A DNA stretch of 64,000 nucleotides from assembly GCA_002082245.2 (NCBI GenBank), contig NBTC02000002.1:3348001-3412000 (forward strand), written 5' to 3'. This stretch comes from Yersinia enterocolitica. Its GTDB lineage: Bacteria > Pseudomonadota > Gammaproteobacteria > Enterobacterales > Enterobacteriaceae. Of this stretch, positions 1-8,711 are shown in pieces. Under the pieces are notes generated by a model that searched no databases, was not told the origin of the DNA, and was given only the letters and a program-made list of their open reading frames with translations. Every line of letters starts with the position of its first letter. The first letter of the stretch is position 1. A program made the translations under genes and the position numbers.

Positions 1-2
1 TC

Positions 3-1133
3 GCAATTAGCCAAACTAAAGCCGACAAATCAAAAGCAGGCCAGTTAACGCTGCAAGTTCACGGCGGTGATTATCAGCTATCGAACTCATACAATGGCAG
101 TGGCTTGCAGATTAATGGGTTAAAACTGTTACAGGTAGTGGGTTTACCAGAAAATTTCGACAGCGTGACATTGCGCTATCAGCAACATCTGCTAGCTGTG
201 CTGGGCAAGCCAAATCCAGACAGCTTTTGGCAATGGCAAAAACCATTGGGAGAGGGCGCTCAATCCTTTGCGTTAACTGGCTATGCAACTCCTCTTTGGC
301 GTGACCTGCCTTGGTTAACTGCCCTCCTGCTTTCACTCATATGGGGAGCTACCCTCTATGGTTGGCACCGTTGGCAGCAGTTGGCGCAATACCGCAATCG
401 CGCCGAACAACGGGCTAAATTTGCTGATCAAGCCAGACTCAATGCCATGGGGGAAATTGCCACAGGTATCGCCCATGAGTTGAACCAGCCGCTCACTGCC
501 ACCCTGACGTATAACCAAACCGCTCTGCGGTTATTACCCGCACAGGACGACAAAATTACCCCACTGCTACGGGCGTCAGTTGAGCAAATCAAACGGATTT
601 CGGCGCTACTGGAGCGGCTACGCACATTACTCAGCCGTGGGCAGGTGAATTTACAACCGGTGGTGGTAGCGGATATCTGGTTACGCGTGAATGCTTTATT
701 AAGTAATGAGATAGCCGCCAGCAAAGTAACGGTTGTGAATAGTATTCCAGCGAATTTACCACCACTCTCGGCCGATCCTTTATGGCTGGAGCAAATTCTG
801 CATAATTTACTCAGTAATGCTATCCATGCCGTACAACATACTGCGACCCCGTTAATTTATTTCACTGCCCGCCTGCAACCACAGCAATGGCTAATTCAGA
901 TAGAAGATAATGGGCCGGGGCTAAGCCATCAGCAGTTAGACCACCTGTTCACACCTTTTTATACCACTCGCGAGAGTGGCCTGGGATTAGGGCTAACCCT
1001 GTGTGAGACATTGGTACAGCGAATGGGAGGTGACATAAAAGCCGCAAACAGTGAATATGGCGGGGCTTGTTTTACCCTAACCTTTCCCCTGATTGGCGAG
1101 AATACGCATGACAAAACACATTTATCTGATTGA
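3..1133 (+). CDS. Sensor histidine kinase, C-terminal part, TtrS-like (5' end outside window)
   Basis: The reading frame is open to the left edge, so the start lies upstream. The visible part holds the end of a presumed periplasmic sensor region, one membrane segment (WLTALLLSLIWGATLYGW, near 310-365), then a HisKA/HATPase core. This has an H-box IAHELNQPL near 470-495, N-box LLSNAIHAV, DNGPGL and GLGLGL. It should autophosphorylate on the H-box histidine and pass phosphate to the regulator encoded next, whose start overlaps this gene by 26 bp. The arrangement (single TM before a FixL/TtrS-type kinase, paired with a REC-LuxR regulator) resembles the tetrathionate sensor TtrS. The assignment is by architecture only; the ligand is unknown and no tetrathionate reductase genes are in view. 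Confidence 0.85.
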   Translation, partial: AISQTKADKSKAGQLTLQVHGGDYQLSNSYNGSGLQINGLKLLQVVGLPENFDSVTLRYQQHLLAVLGKPNPDSFWQWQKPLGEGAQSFALTGYATPLWRDLPWLTALLLSLIWGATLYGWHRWQQLAQYRNRAEQRAKFADQARLNAMGEIATGIAHELNQPLTATLTYNQTALRLLPAQDDKITPLLRASVEQIKRISALLERLRTLLSRGQVNLQPVVVADIWLRVNALLSNEIAASKVTVVNSIPANLPPLSADPLWLEQILHNLLSNAIHAVQHTATPLIYFTARLQPQQWLIQIEDNGPGLSHQQLDHLFTPFYTTRESGLGLGLTLCETLVQRMGGDIKAANSEYGGACFTLTFPLIGENTHDKTHLSD

Positions 1134-1725
1134 TGACGATGACGGTGTTCGCGCCGCGCTAACCGCATTACTCGCCACCCTGGGCTGGGAAGTAAAAGCA
1201 TTCAGTGACGGCCAGCATTTCCTCGATACATTGGCAATAACCCAGCCAAGTTGCGTACTCCTGGATATCAGAATGCCGGGTAAGAGTGGGATGGCAGTAT
1301 TAGAAGCCATTCAATGCCGTGATAGCACTCTTCCGGTCATCATAATGACTGGGCACGGTAATATTGAATTGTGCCGCCGGGCATTTAAAGGTGGAGCGCT
1401 GGAGTTTTTGACCAAACCTATCGACGCCGATGTGCTGATCGAGGCGGTCGGCATGGCACTGGAGCAACATGAGCAAGCGCTGGCAGTGAAAAAGCAGCAA
1501 GTGAGCTATCAACAGTTACTTAGCCAGCTCTCACCCCGCGAGCGGGAAGTCGCCGCGCTGATTATCCAAGGGGAAACCAGCAAGCAAATCGCCCATATGT
1601 TGTCACTTTCACCGCGAACCGTTGAAGCGCACCGCGCGAATATATTCTCCAAGCTGGAGGTCAACTCGCTGGCATCACTTATTCATAATTACTCCTATAT
1701 CCTACCAATAATATACTCAAAGTAA
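1108..1725 (+). CDS. Response regulator, FixJ/TtrR type (REC + LuxR HTH)
   Basis: The 205-aa protein has an N-terminal receiver domain with acidic pocket LIDDDD, phospho-acceptor Asp53 in VLLDIRMPG, the conserved Thr in IIMTGHG and Lys in FLTKP. A LuxR-type helix-turn-helix follows at about residues 140-195 (LSPREREVAAL, SKQIAHMLSLSPRTVEAHR). It is probably the cognate transcription factor of the upstream kinase, possibly TtrR-like. I chose the ATG at 1108 (MTKHIYLIDD) over an upstream in-frame codon at 1093 because the receiver domain begins there and GGCGAG lies just before it. The last residues and stop codon fall inside the end of an ERIC repeat, so the C-terminus is probably repeat-derived. 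Confidence 0.9.
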   Translation: MTKHIYLIDDDDGVRAALTALLATLGWEVKAFSDGQHFLDTLAITQPSCVLLDIRMPGKSGMAVLEAIQCRDSTLPVIIMTGHGNIELCRRAFKGGALEFLTKPIDADVLIEAVGMALEQHEQALAVKKQQVSYQQLLSQLSPREREVAALIIQGETSKQIAHMLSLSPRTVEAHRANIFSKLEVNSLASLIHNYSYILPIIYSK

Positions 1726-1904
1726 TTGGTGTTGCAGGTAGGCAGCAAGTGAACAACAAATTGGTTGTAAACCATTTTGAACAGCGCCTGCGTGGCCCGT
1801 AGGGTGAGCCTCTGATGAGGCTCATAATCCCGATGAGCTTACGCAGTCAAGTGATGTGGATGCGTGAGCGCAGATAACAACCCTGCGGCGCCAAGTCCGA
1901 AGGG
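1711..1904. repeat. ERIC repeat with about 74-bp internal insertion
   Basis: The outer parts match the ERIC subfamily seen at 12352-12478: tatact-aaagtaatt, gttgcaggtaggc, caagtgaac on the left and ccgatgagctta, caaccctgcgg, aagtccgaaggg on the right. About 74 bp (1755-1828) interrupts the core and includes a perfect hairpin GAGCCTC-TGAT-GAGGCTC. It fills most of the 293-bp gap to the next gene. Confidence 0.75.
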
Positions 1905-2018
1905 AATAGGTAGAAGTACGGAGTAAAACGGGTAGTTAGCCGAATGTTTTTTCACCACTTATCGCCGTAACATAGCGGCACAGTGATGAAATCACTTCGC
2001 TAACAATAAGGATTTTAT

Positions 2019-2513
2019 ATGATCAAGCCTATTGCCCTGACCTCCGCCTTATTCATTGGCCTGATAGCTCAAGCCTCTGCTGCGGGTCTGAACACTGAAC
2101 GTAATATCTCTCAGGCGCTGGCCACCGATTTGGCCAGCCGCACCCTCGCTGTTTGCCAGGCGGATGGTTACAACGTGGCGGTAACTGTGGTTGACCGTGC
2201 TGGGATCATCAAAACTGTATTACGTGCTGATAATGCCGGTCCGCACACCGTTAAAGCCAGCGAGCAAAAAGCCTTTACGGCACTATCGACTAAAACCCCA
2301 AGCGGGCAAGTGATGGAAAACAGCCAAAAGACACCTGCGGCCAACAACCTGAAAGACATTCCAGGGTTCTTGCTGTTAGGGGGTGGAGTGCCAGTGAAAG
2401 CAGGGGATGAGGTGGTCGGTGCAGTGGGTGTTGCCGGTGCACCGGGCGGGCATTTGGACGCACAATGTGCGACAAAGGCACTGGAGCAAATCAGCGCTCA
2501 GTTAAAAGCATAA
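2019..2513 (+). CDS. Secreted GlcG/HbpS-like (DUF336) protein
   Basis: The 164-aa protein begins with a Sec signal peptide (hydrophobic core LTSALFIGLIAQ, likely cleaved after ASA near residue 22) and is therefore periplasmic or exported. The mature part is a single GlcG/DUF336 domain, the family that includes HbpS and PduO C-terminal domains, some of which bind haem or corrinoids. Typical pieces are the NVAVTVVDRAG strand, the glycine-rich LGGGVPVK segment and GAVGVAGAPGG near the C-terminus. An AAGGA-type ribosome site precedes the ATG and a strong terminator follows at once, so it is probably a one-gene transcript. Ligand and role are not known. Confidence 0.85.
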   Translation: MIKPIALTSALFIGLIAQASAAGLNTERNISQALATDLASRTLAVCQADGYNVAVTVVDRAGIIKTVLRADNAGPHTVKASEQKAFTALSTKTPSGQVMENSQKTPAANNLKDIPGFLLLGGGVPVKAGDEVVGAVGVAGAPGGHLDAQCATKALEQISAQLKA

Positions 2514-2525
2514 GATTATAACGAC

Positions 2526-2564
2526 AACGCCCCCACCCTCGGTGTCGAAAGGGGGGCGTTTTTA
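2526..2564 (+). terminator. Rho-independent terminator after the DUF336 gene
   Basis: GC-rich stem aacgcccc/ggggcgtt followed by a T-run, 12 bp after the stop codon. It also lies next to the convergent adeP stop. Confidence 0.85.
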
Positions 2565-2574
2565 TGATCGGCTA

Positions 2575-3903
2575 TCAGTGATCAACAAAGGCAATTTTCA
2601 GCACAAACAGTAGCGCAACAACCACTACGCATGGGCTGATTTCACGCCAACGGCCAGTGCCCAGCTTCATCAGGCAATAAGAGATAAAGCCCAGCGCGAT
2701 CCCTTCAGTGATAGAGAAACTAAACGGCATCATCACCGCGGTAACAAACGCAGGAACGGCTTCAGTCAAATCATCCCACTTCACCCGTGACAGGCTAGAT
2801 GTCATCAGCACGCCAACATAAATCAACGCACCGGCAGCGGCATAAGCAGGCACCATACCGGCCAGGGGTGACACAAACATCACCAGCAGGAACAAGATAC
2901 CAACCACAACGGCCGTTAAACCAGTACGACCCCCGACAGACACCCCTGAGGAGCTTTCAATATACGCGGTCACCGATGAGGTACCGATAAAAGCACCGGC
3001 TACCGAGCTGATGCTATCTACGTACAGCGCTTGCTTCATGCGCGGGAACTTGCCTTTGTGGTCGGTTAAGCCCGCTTTATCCGTGACGCCGATTAATGTG
3101 CCGGATGAATCGAACAGGTTAACCAGCATGAAGGAGAAAATGATCCCCGCCATACTTATATTCAGCGCTCCGGCTAAATCCACCTGCCCGACCACCGAAG
3201 TCACACTTGGCGGCATGGAGAAAATGCCAGAGTAATGCACATCACCCAGCGCCCAGCCAATCAGCGTGGTGACCACAATCGACACCAGCACCGCAGCGTG
3301 GATATTGCGAGAGGCCAGAACCGCAATAATAAAGAAGCCCAGCGCACCTAACAGCACACTGTGAGAAGTCAAATTACCTACCGCGACTAAGGTATCCGGG
3401 TTTGCCACCACGATACCGGCATTTTTCAGCCCCATCATGGCAATAAACAGGCCAATACCACTGGTAATCCCCACCCGTAGGCTCAGTGGGATGTTAGCAA
3501 TCATCCAATACCGGATGCGGAAAATGGTCAGTAAAAGGAAACCGATTGCGCCCCAGAAAATAGCACCCATGCCGACTTGCCATGAAATACCCATCGCGCC
3601 AACCACCACAAAAGCGAAGAAAGCGTTAAGCCCCATCGCCGGAGCCAGTGCTACCGGTAAGTTAGCCAATAAGCCCATAAAGATGCTACCAAAGGCGGCA
3701 ATCAGGCAGGTTGTCACGAAAACAGCCCGCACATCCATACCCGCAACCCCTAAAATCTGGGGGTTTACGAACACGATATAGACCATAGTCAAAAAGGTAG
3801 TGATACCGGCAATCAACTCAGTACGTGCCGTGGTACCGTGCTGTTTCAGTTTAAATACACGTTCGAGCAGCCCCTGCTCAGTATCAAGGTTTGGTTTACT
3901 CAT
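2575..3903 (-). CDS. adeP: Adenine permease AdeP, NCS2 (AzgA) family
   Basis: The 442-aa polytopic inner-membrane protein has the AzgA-type NCS2 signatures: N-terminal TELIAGITTFLTMVYIVFVNP, ALAPAMGLNAFFAF, FDSSGTLIGV and SSSGVSVGGRTGLTAVVVG. The family imports adenine (or hypoxanthine/guanine) by proton symport. The C-terminus has the usual hydrophobic helices. The neighbour yieH on the opposite strand reproduces the adeP(yieG)-yieH pairing of E. coli, which supports AdeP over the paralogue PurP. The gene is divergent from yieH with about 270 bp between them. No PurR box is obvious there. A 12-bp palindrome TGTTGCGCAACA sits at 4009-4020. Confidence 0.9.
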   Translation of the reverse strand: MSKPNLDTEQGLLERVFKLKQHGTTARTELIAGITTFLTMVYIVFVNPQILGVAGMDVRAVFVTTCLIAAFGSIFMGLLANLPVALAPAMGLNAFFAFVVVGAMGISWQVGMGAIFWGAIGFLLLTIFRIRYWMIANIPLSLRVGITSGIGLFIAMMGLKNAGIVVANPDTLVAVGNLTSHSVLLGALGFFIIAVLASRNIHAAVLVSIVVTTLIGWALGDVHYSGIFSMPPSVTSVVGQVDLAGALNISMAGIIFSFMLVNLFDSSGTLIGVTDKAGLTDHKGKFPRMKQALYVDSISSVAGAFIGTSSVTAYIESSSGVSVGGRTGLTAVVVGILFLLVMFVSPLAGMVPAYAAAGALIYVGVLMTSSLSRVKWDDLTEAVPAFVTAVMMPFSFSITEGIALGFISYCLMKLGTGRWREISPCVVVVALLFVLKIAFVDH

Positions 3904-4173
3904 TCGAAGAGTTCCACAGAAGGGAGTGATAGTCGGGGGATATCCTATAACAAAAAACTATTGTTTAGAGCGGGATCACACTCTTTTTTGGCTATTTTTT
4001 ATCTTCACTGTTGCGCAACAACGCCTTCATTATGACTGCATATTATTCAACCCGTTGTATTTTATTAACTTGTTATTAGTTTTTCTGCTAGTAGGGTCAA
4101 TAAACATCGCATTCTTACTCAGGATGATTAAAGTGAAGTGAACGTAGATCTGCACAATTTAAGGATAAGTAGA

Positions 4174-4842
4174 GTGAATAACATTGAATGCGTCATGTTC
4201 GATTGCGATGGCACCTTGGTTGACAGTGAAGTTCTGTGTTGTCGTGCATACGTCGTGATGTTTGCCCATTACGGTATTCACCTGTCGCTGGAAGAGGTGA
4301 TTAAGCGTTTTAAAGGGGTAAAACTGAATGAAATAGTCGCGCTGGTGAGTAAAGAAAACGGTCTGGATGAATCAATAGCAACGCTGGAAAAACTCTACCG
4401 CGCTGAGGTTGCACGCCTGTTTGATGCCGAATTACAGCCTATTGCTGGGGCAAAAGCACTATTGGAGCAAATCACCCTGCCCGTCTGCGTGGTCTCCAAC
4501 GGGCCAGTGAGCAAAATGCAGCACTCCCTTGGCCTGACTGGCCTGCTGTCTTTCTTTGATACGCGCCTCTATAGCGGTTACGACATTCAGCGTTGGAAGC
4601 CTGATCCCGCGCTGATTTATCACGCGGCAAAAGAGATGCAGGTGGCCGCCGAGCACTGCATTTTGGTGGAGGACTCCGCGGCCGGCACCCACGCTGGGAT
4701 TGCCGCAGGTATACCGGTATTTTACTACTGCGCCGATCCACACAACCAGCCGATACACCACCCGCTAGTCACCATGTTTGATGATATGCAGCAACTGCCT
4801 GACTTGTGGCGCGAAAGAGGCTGGCAGATTACTCATCATTAG
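4174..4842 (+). CDS. yieH: HAD-family sugar-phosphate phosphatase YieH
   Basis: The 222-aa HAD superfamily hydrolase has motif I DCDGTLVDSE at the N-terminus, motif II VVSNGP, Lys in RWKPDPALIYHAA and motif IV VEDSAAG. In E. coli, YieH (221 aa) dephosphorylates 6-phosphogluconate and related sugar phosphates. I chose the GTG at 4174 rather than the GTG at 4138: AAGGA lies eight bases before it and the resulting length and N-terminus match YieH. The stop overlaps the convergent permease gene by four bases. Confidence 0.88.
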   Translation: MNNIECVMFDCDGTLVDSEVLCCRAYVVMFAHYGIHLSLEEVIKRFKGVKLNEIVALVSKENGLDESIATLEKLYRAEVARLFDAELQPIAGAKALLEQITLPVCVVSNGPVSKMQHSLGLTGLLSFFDTRLYSGYDIQRWKPDPALIYHAAKEMQVAAEHCILVEDSAAGTHAGIAAGIPVFYYCADPHNQPIHHPLVTMFDDMQQLPDLWRERGWQITHH

Positions 4843-5594
4843 TGTGCCGACGGCGCTGGTTTATGACTCCACCAGCGCCATGAACGTTTAATGGCACTTT
4901 GTTTCTTAATAGCATGCTGTGGGCTAAAACGGCGGTTAAGGCCATTTGCCAATAAATCCAAAGCCAGGCATAAAACGAAGTAGACCAACGCGACAAACAG
5001 AAACACTTCCATTGGATAAACCATGCTGCGGTTATTAACCTGAGTTGCCAGAAAAGTCAGTTCATTCACCCCAACTATATAAGCCAGCGATGTGTCCTTA
5101 ATCAATGAAATCCATTGATTGATAAATGATGGCACCATCATGCGCAATGCTTGCGGCAAGACCACAAACCATAAAACCTGCCAGCGGTTAAAACCTAGCG
5201 ACAACCCAGCCTGCCACTGCCCTGCACCAATCGCCACAATCCCCGCTTTTACTGCGTGCGCCAGATAGGCGGAAGCAATCAATGCCAGTGCACACACCAC
5301 CGTGGTGATTTCGGGGATATCCACACCAAATACAATTGGCAGCAGGAAGTAAGTCCAAAAAATCAGCATTATCACCGGGATGGCGCGGAAAAAGCCCAAA
5401 AAAGCCGCCAATACGCCCGCCCAAACACCACGAGACATTGCCAGCAATACCCCCAGCACGGTCCCTAAGATTGCGGAGGCCACTCCAGCCATGATACTGA
5501 TCAGCAGGGTTAATGCCGCCCCACCCAGAGGGCCATCAGGGAAAGTACCCCACAGTAGATAAGTCCAGTTATCAGCAATAATTGTAAAATCCAT
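4839..5594 (-). CDS. Amino-acid ABC transporter permease (GltK/HisM-type)
   Basis: The 251-aa inner-membrane permease of the polar amino-acid (HAAT) family carries the EAA loop LGFNRWQVLWFVVLPQALRMMVPSF that contacts the ATPase. About five membrane helices are visible. The start at 5594 (MDFTIIADNW) is preferred over an upstream in-frame codon because the upstream permease stops one base before it (TGA-G-ATG) and GGGGG precedes it. It forms a heterodimeric channel with the next permease. The substrate is probably a polar amino acid; the exact one cannot be told. Confidence 0.87.
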   Translation of the reverse strand: MDFTIIADNWTYLLWGTFPDGPLGGAALTLLISIMAGVASAILGTVLGVLLAMSRGVWAGVLAAFLGFFRAIPVIMLIFWTYFLLPIVFGVDIPEITTVVCALALIASAYLAHAVKAGIVAIGAGQWQAGLSLGFNRWQVLWFVVLPQALRMMVPSFINQWISLIKDTSLAYIVGVNELTFLATQVNNRSMVYPMEVFLFVALVYFVLCLALDLLANGLNRRFSPQHAIKKQSAIKRSWRWWSHKPAPSAH

Positions 5595-5595
5595 C

Positions 5596-6333
5596 TCAAT
5601 GCCCCCTGATTGTGGTTCGCTGTTGACGCCACATGCCCCAGGCTTCAATCAACGCGATAATGGCGATATACAATACTGTTGCCACCCCAAAGGCTTGAAA
5701 TGTCCGCAATGTTTCGGTTTCAACCTGACGAGAAGCATAGGAAAGCTCAGCCACCCCGATAGCCATCGCTAAAGAGGAGTTTTTAATAATATTCATGTAC
5801 TGGCCCAACAATGGCGGCATGGCAATTTTCAACGCCTGCGGCAACACCACATGGCGCATCGATTGCCAGCCCGTTAACCCCAGCGCATGTGCCGCGTATT
5901 TTTGTCCTTTAGCGACACCGCTGATCCCAGAACGTAATTCTTCAGCAATAAACGCCGTGGAATAGAGGGTTAGCCCGATAAACCCGGCTAAAAATTCAAA
6001 AGAAGGCCAACTTAACGTGAGTCCGATAAAGGTGATTTCATGGGGCGTATTGAGCCATGGAACCCAGGAAGCAGGCAGAAACTGACTGGCAGCAAAATAC
6101 CAAAAGAACAGTTGTATCAGCAGCGGCGTATTGCGAAATAGCGTGCTATAGCCAACAGCAAACCACCGCAGCACTTTAAGTTCACTATCTCTGGCGGCAG
6201 CGAGCAAAAAGCCTAATAACGTGGCAGCAACCACCGTGCAGGCAGAAATCCACAACGTAAGCAGAAACCCCTGCCACAGCCAGTTAAGATATTGCGGGGC
6301 CAACAACCAATCAGTGAGATGATGTAGATTCAT
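5596..6333 (-). CDS. Amino-acid ABC transporter permease (GltJ/HisQ-type)
   Basis: The 245-aa HAAT-family permease has an N-terminal WLWQGFLLTLWISACTVV helix, the loop FRNTPLLIQLFFWYF typical of GltJ-like subunits and the EAA loop ALGLTGWQSMRHVVLPQALK. It is translationally coupled to the second permease (one base apart). It lies about 175 bp downstream of the binding-protein gene, all on the minus strand. No ATPase gene follows; the next gene, yieH, is convergent. Confidence 0.87.
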   Translation of the reverse strand: MNLHHLTDWLLAPQYLNWLWQGFLLTLWISACTVVAATLLGFLLAAARDSELKVLRWFAVGYSTLFRNTPLLIQLFFWYFAASQFLPASWVPWLNTPHEITFIGLTLSWPSFEFLAGFIGLTLYSTAFIAEELRSGISGVAKGQKYAAHALGLTGWQSMRHVVLPQALKIAMPPLLGQYMNIIKNSSLAMAIGVAELSYASRQVETETLRTFQAFGVATVLYIAIIALIEAWGMWRQQRTTIRGH

Positions 6334-6508
6334 AGGTCTTGATACCCATATCGCGCTAAAAGCATCTCAATAGTTATTATTAGCTGTGTTGTAAAATCCA
6401 TCTTACCTATCCCCCATGGTGTTAATCACTAACGGATTACAATGCAAGCAGCCCCACATCGTGACAATGCAGGGCTTTAATGTTCTCACTTCAAGGACGA
6501 AGGATATA

Positions 6509-7363
6509 TTAGGCTTTAGGTTGCTGATCCAATGGCGCAAATTTAAACTCACCGCGCGGCTGGGCTGCATTGGTTGCTGGGCCAAACCAACGATCATAAA
6601 TCTTCGCCGCTTCGCCATCTTTTTCCAATTTCACCAGTGTTTCGTTAATACTTGCCGTTAAGCGCTCTTCACCCTTAGGAATACCAACCCCTTGGTACTC
6701 TTTGGTAATACTGAACGGTGAGATCTCAAAATCAGCTTTTTGTGCCGCCGGTAAGTTACCGAGCAGGCCGACAAGTTTCGCATCATCCTGGGTGATAGCT
6801 TGAACGTTACCATTACGCAAAGCAGTAAATGCCAGCGGTGTATCATCGTAAGAAATCACTTTTGCGGTTGGATAATGCTCCCGCAGGGTAATTTCCTGAA
6901 CCGTACCTTTATCCGCACCAATACGTAATTTGCCGATATCTTCAGGTGTCTTTAGCACACCTTTATGCGCGATAAATTTCTGACCCGTAGCGAAATATGG
7001 CAGGCTGAAGTTAACTTCCTTAGCGCGCTCATCAGTAATAGTGAAGTTTGCCGCAATCAGATCAACTTTCTTCGATGTCAGTAATGGAATACGGTTGGCC
7101 GGGTTAGTGGCGCGTAGTTCTACTTTTACACCGAGATCTTTCGCGATAGCATTCGCCACGTCCACGTCATATCCCACCAGCTTTTTAGTCTGTGGGTCGA
7201 TATAACCAAATGGAGGGTTACTATCAAAAACAGCAATCCGCACCACACCCGCTTGCTTGATATCATCCAGTTTATCAGCGTGGGCTGCACCAGACAGCGT
7301 CGCCAGACCCGCTAACAGCGTTAATGCCAGTGCGCTTTTTTTTGTGGACAGAGATTGCTTCAT
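6509..7363 (-). CDS. Periplasmic amino-acid binding protein (family 3 SBP)
   Basis: The 284-aa precursor has a clear Sec signal peptide (LALTLLAGLATLSGAAHA, cleavage near residue 29). A family-3 solute-binding domain follows: VVRIAVFDSNPPFGYID, LVGYDVDVANAIAKDLGV, ANFTITDERAKEVNFSLPYF, GADKGTVQE and IYDRWFG near the end. It captures an amino acid and delivers it to the two permeases encoded downstream. The longer 3' spacer before the permease genes may let the binding protein be made in excess, as is usual. A GAAAGCTCCTAAG region precedes the ATG. Substrate not determinable. Confidence 0.88.
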   Translation of the reverse strand: MKQSLSTKKSALALTLLAGLATLSGAAHADKLDDIKQAGVVRIAVFDSNPPFGYIDPQTKKLVGYDVDVANAIAKDLGVKVELRATNPANRIPLLTSKKVDLIAANFTITDERAKEVNFSLPYFATGQKFIAHKGVLKTPEDIGKLRIGADKGTVQEITLREHYPTAKVISYDDTPLAFTALRNGNVQAITQDDAKLVGLLGNLPAAQKADFEISPFSITKEYQGVGIPKGEERLTASINETLVKLEKDGEAAKIYDRWFGPATNAAQPRGEFKFAPLDQQPKA

Positions 7364-7722
7364 TGAAAGCTCCTAAGATGATTGAGATGTTGCGATGTGG
7401 ATAAGCTATCAATTCGGCGTTAGGTCAGGAAATAATATAAAACGATATATTTATAACTAATTAATCTCAGTCAATTAGTCTGATTATATTGGCAAAGAAA
7501 GTGGGATCGGTGGCAAAGGAAAATGAGGAGAATAGGGAGCCTTAGAGTGCATCCCAAAGCCTGTTTCTGAAGTTGTAGGTTGAAAAATGCTGTATATTCA
7601 GCAAATAAAAAAATAATCGATGAAAAAACACCCAAAAAAGTGAGCAAGTAACACGATCGTAGCCCTAAAATTTAGCCCAATCGTGTTATTAGCATGTATT
7701 AGAAAAAAGTGAACTGACAGAA
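7364..7722. other. Intergenic region between binding protein and bactofilin-like gene
   Basis: AT-rich, with no convincing coding frame. It should hold the promoter of the binding-protein operon (inverted repeat CTAATT-N10-AATTAG near 7457) and the transcription end of the bactofilin-like gene. Confidence 0.5.
7649..7688 (-). terminator. Probable terminator of the bactofilin-like gene
   Basis: Inverted repeat TAACACGAT/ATCGTGTTA with a further inner pairing, followed on the minus strand after a short gap by a T-run (CACTTTTTTGG). It starts about 35 bp after the stop codon. Confidence 0.55.
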
Positions 7723-8391
7723 TTATTTGCTACTGGAAATGGCATCAGATCGGGCTTCTTCTGTATTAGCCTTTTCCTGGGGCACTATTACAGCAGGTTT
7801 TACTTTACCCTTGCTTTGGCTGTCAGGTTCCTCTGTTATCTCAGACTGACCGATAAAGACGCCACCTTTCTTGATTGAGAAATTACTGCCTTTCACAATG
7901 CCGTTTAAACGTCCATTTTCCAGAATTTCCAGATGATCAGAAACACAGATCCCTTCAATCCGTCCATCCACCGTAATGTGTGGTGCGGTTAAATTACCCT
8001 CAATCTTGCCACTGCGCATCAGCCTTATGGTGCCATCACTAACGATAATATCGCCGACCACTACACCATAAATTTGAATGTCGCCATCAAGCCTAACATC
8101 ACCTGTTAATTGCGTACCTGCGGCGATAATGGTATTTGTTTTAGTTGTATCTGGTGACAAATCAGTTAATGGTGAATGGGCTTTATGGGGAATATTCGTC
8201 ACAGGAAACACCTCATTATTACTGTTAGTTTTCTTTTTAAACATAATTTTTATCAAGATAAAGATAAGGAATAGAGTAGGAGCAAGCAGTAGATAAAAAA
8301 ATAAATTGTAGACTATATAGCTCACTAAACATGCTATCCATAGCAACCAAAATAGGCTAAGCGTTACATTTTTGTGTGTATACAGACCCAT
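7723..8391 (-). CDS. Bactofilin-like (polymer-forming cytoskeletal) membrane protein
   Basis: The 222-aa protein has two hydrophobic stretches at about residues 10-48 (LFWLLWIACLVSYIVYNLFF, LLLAPTLFLIFILIKIMF), a basic KKK stop-transfer and a polar linker. A bactofilin right-handed beta-helix follows at about residues 85-185, with repeats such as TQLTGDVRLDGDIQIYGVVVGDI, SGKIEGNLTAPHITVDGRIEG and LENGRLNGIVKG. Bactofilins polymerise without nucleotide and scaffold envelope or surface structures. The C-terminal tail is charged and disordered-looking. The ATG at 8391 has GGGA nine bases upstream, better placed than for the GTG at 8397. It sits alone between the importer and phoU; no functional link is evident. 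Confidence 0.82.
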   Translation of the reverse strand: MGLYTHKNVTLSLFWLLWIACLVSYIVYNLFFYLLLAPTLFLIFILIKIMFKKKTNSNNEVFPVTNIPHKAHSPLTDLSPDTTKTNTIIAAGTQLTGDVRLDGDIQIYGVVVGDIIVSDGTIRLMRSGKIEGNLTAPHITVDGRIEGICVSDHLEILENGRLNGIVKGSNFSIKKGGVFIGQSEITEEPDSQSKGKVKPAVIVPQEKANTEEARSDAISSSK

Positions 8392-8711
8392 GTTCACTTA
8401 TCCCGCTCCCGCGTAAAAACATACCAAAATAATCATGTTAAGCTGAAATTTAAATATCACCAAAAACAATTTAGATATAGGAAATACATCTTCCGTCAAA
8501 AGGAAAATATATTTCCCACCTATAACAAAATTATCAGGAATATATAAAAACAGAGAAGCACAATGCTATTTTATTATGTCAACAAATTAGGATTTAGAAT
8601 ATAAACAAACATGAAACAATATAGAGTTATCTTATATTGTTCAAAAAAGGAGGGCAAATACAAAAAACAATCCCCAACCTGCCTAATTCGCCAGGATGAT
8701 TGGGGAAATCG
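8392..8711. other. AT-rich intergenic region between bactofilin-like gene and phoU
   Basis: About 320 bp, strongly AT-rich, without a credible gene. It contains the pst-phoU terminator at its right end and presumably the bactofilin-like gene promoter at its left. Confidence 0.5.
8662..8706 (-). terminator. Terminator of the pstSCAB-phoU operon
   Basis: On the minus strand a stem CCCCAATC/GATTGGGG-type repeat (ccccaa...ttgggg) is followed by ATTGTTTTTTG, just past the phoU stop. Confidence 0.8.

Noticed and set aside
4138..4173. Longer N-terminus for yieH starting at GTG 4138
   Set aside because: No ribosome site at proper distance, and the extra 12 residues are absent from E. coli YieH.
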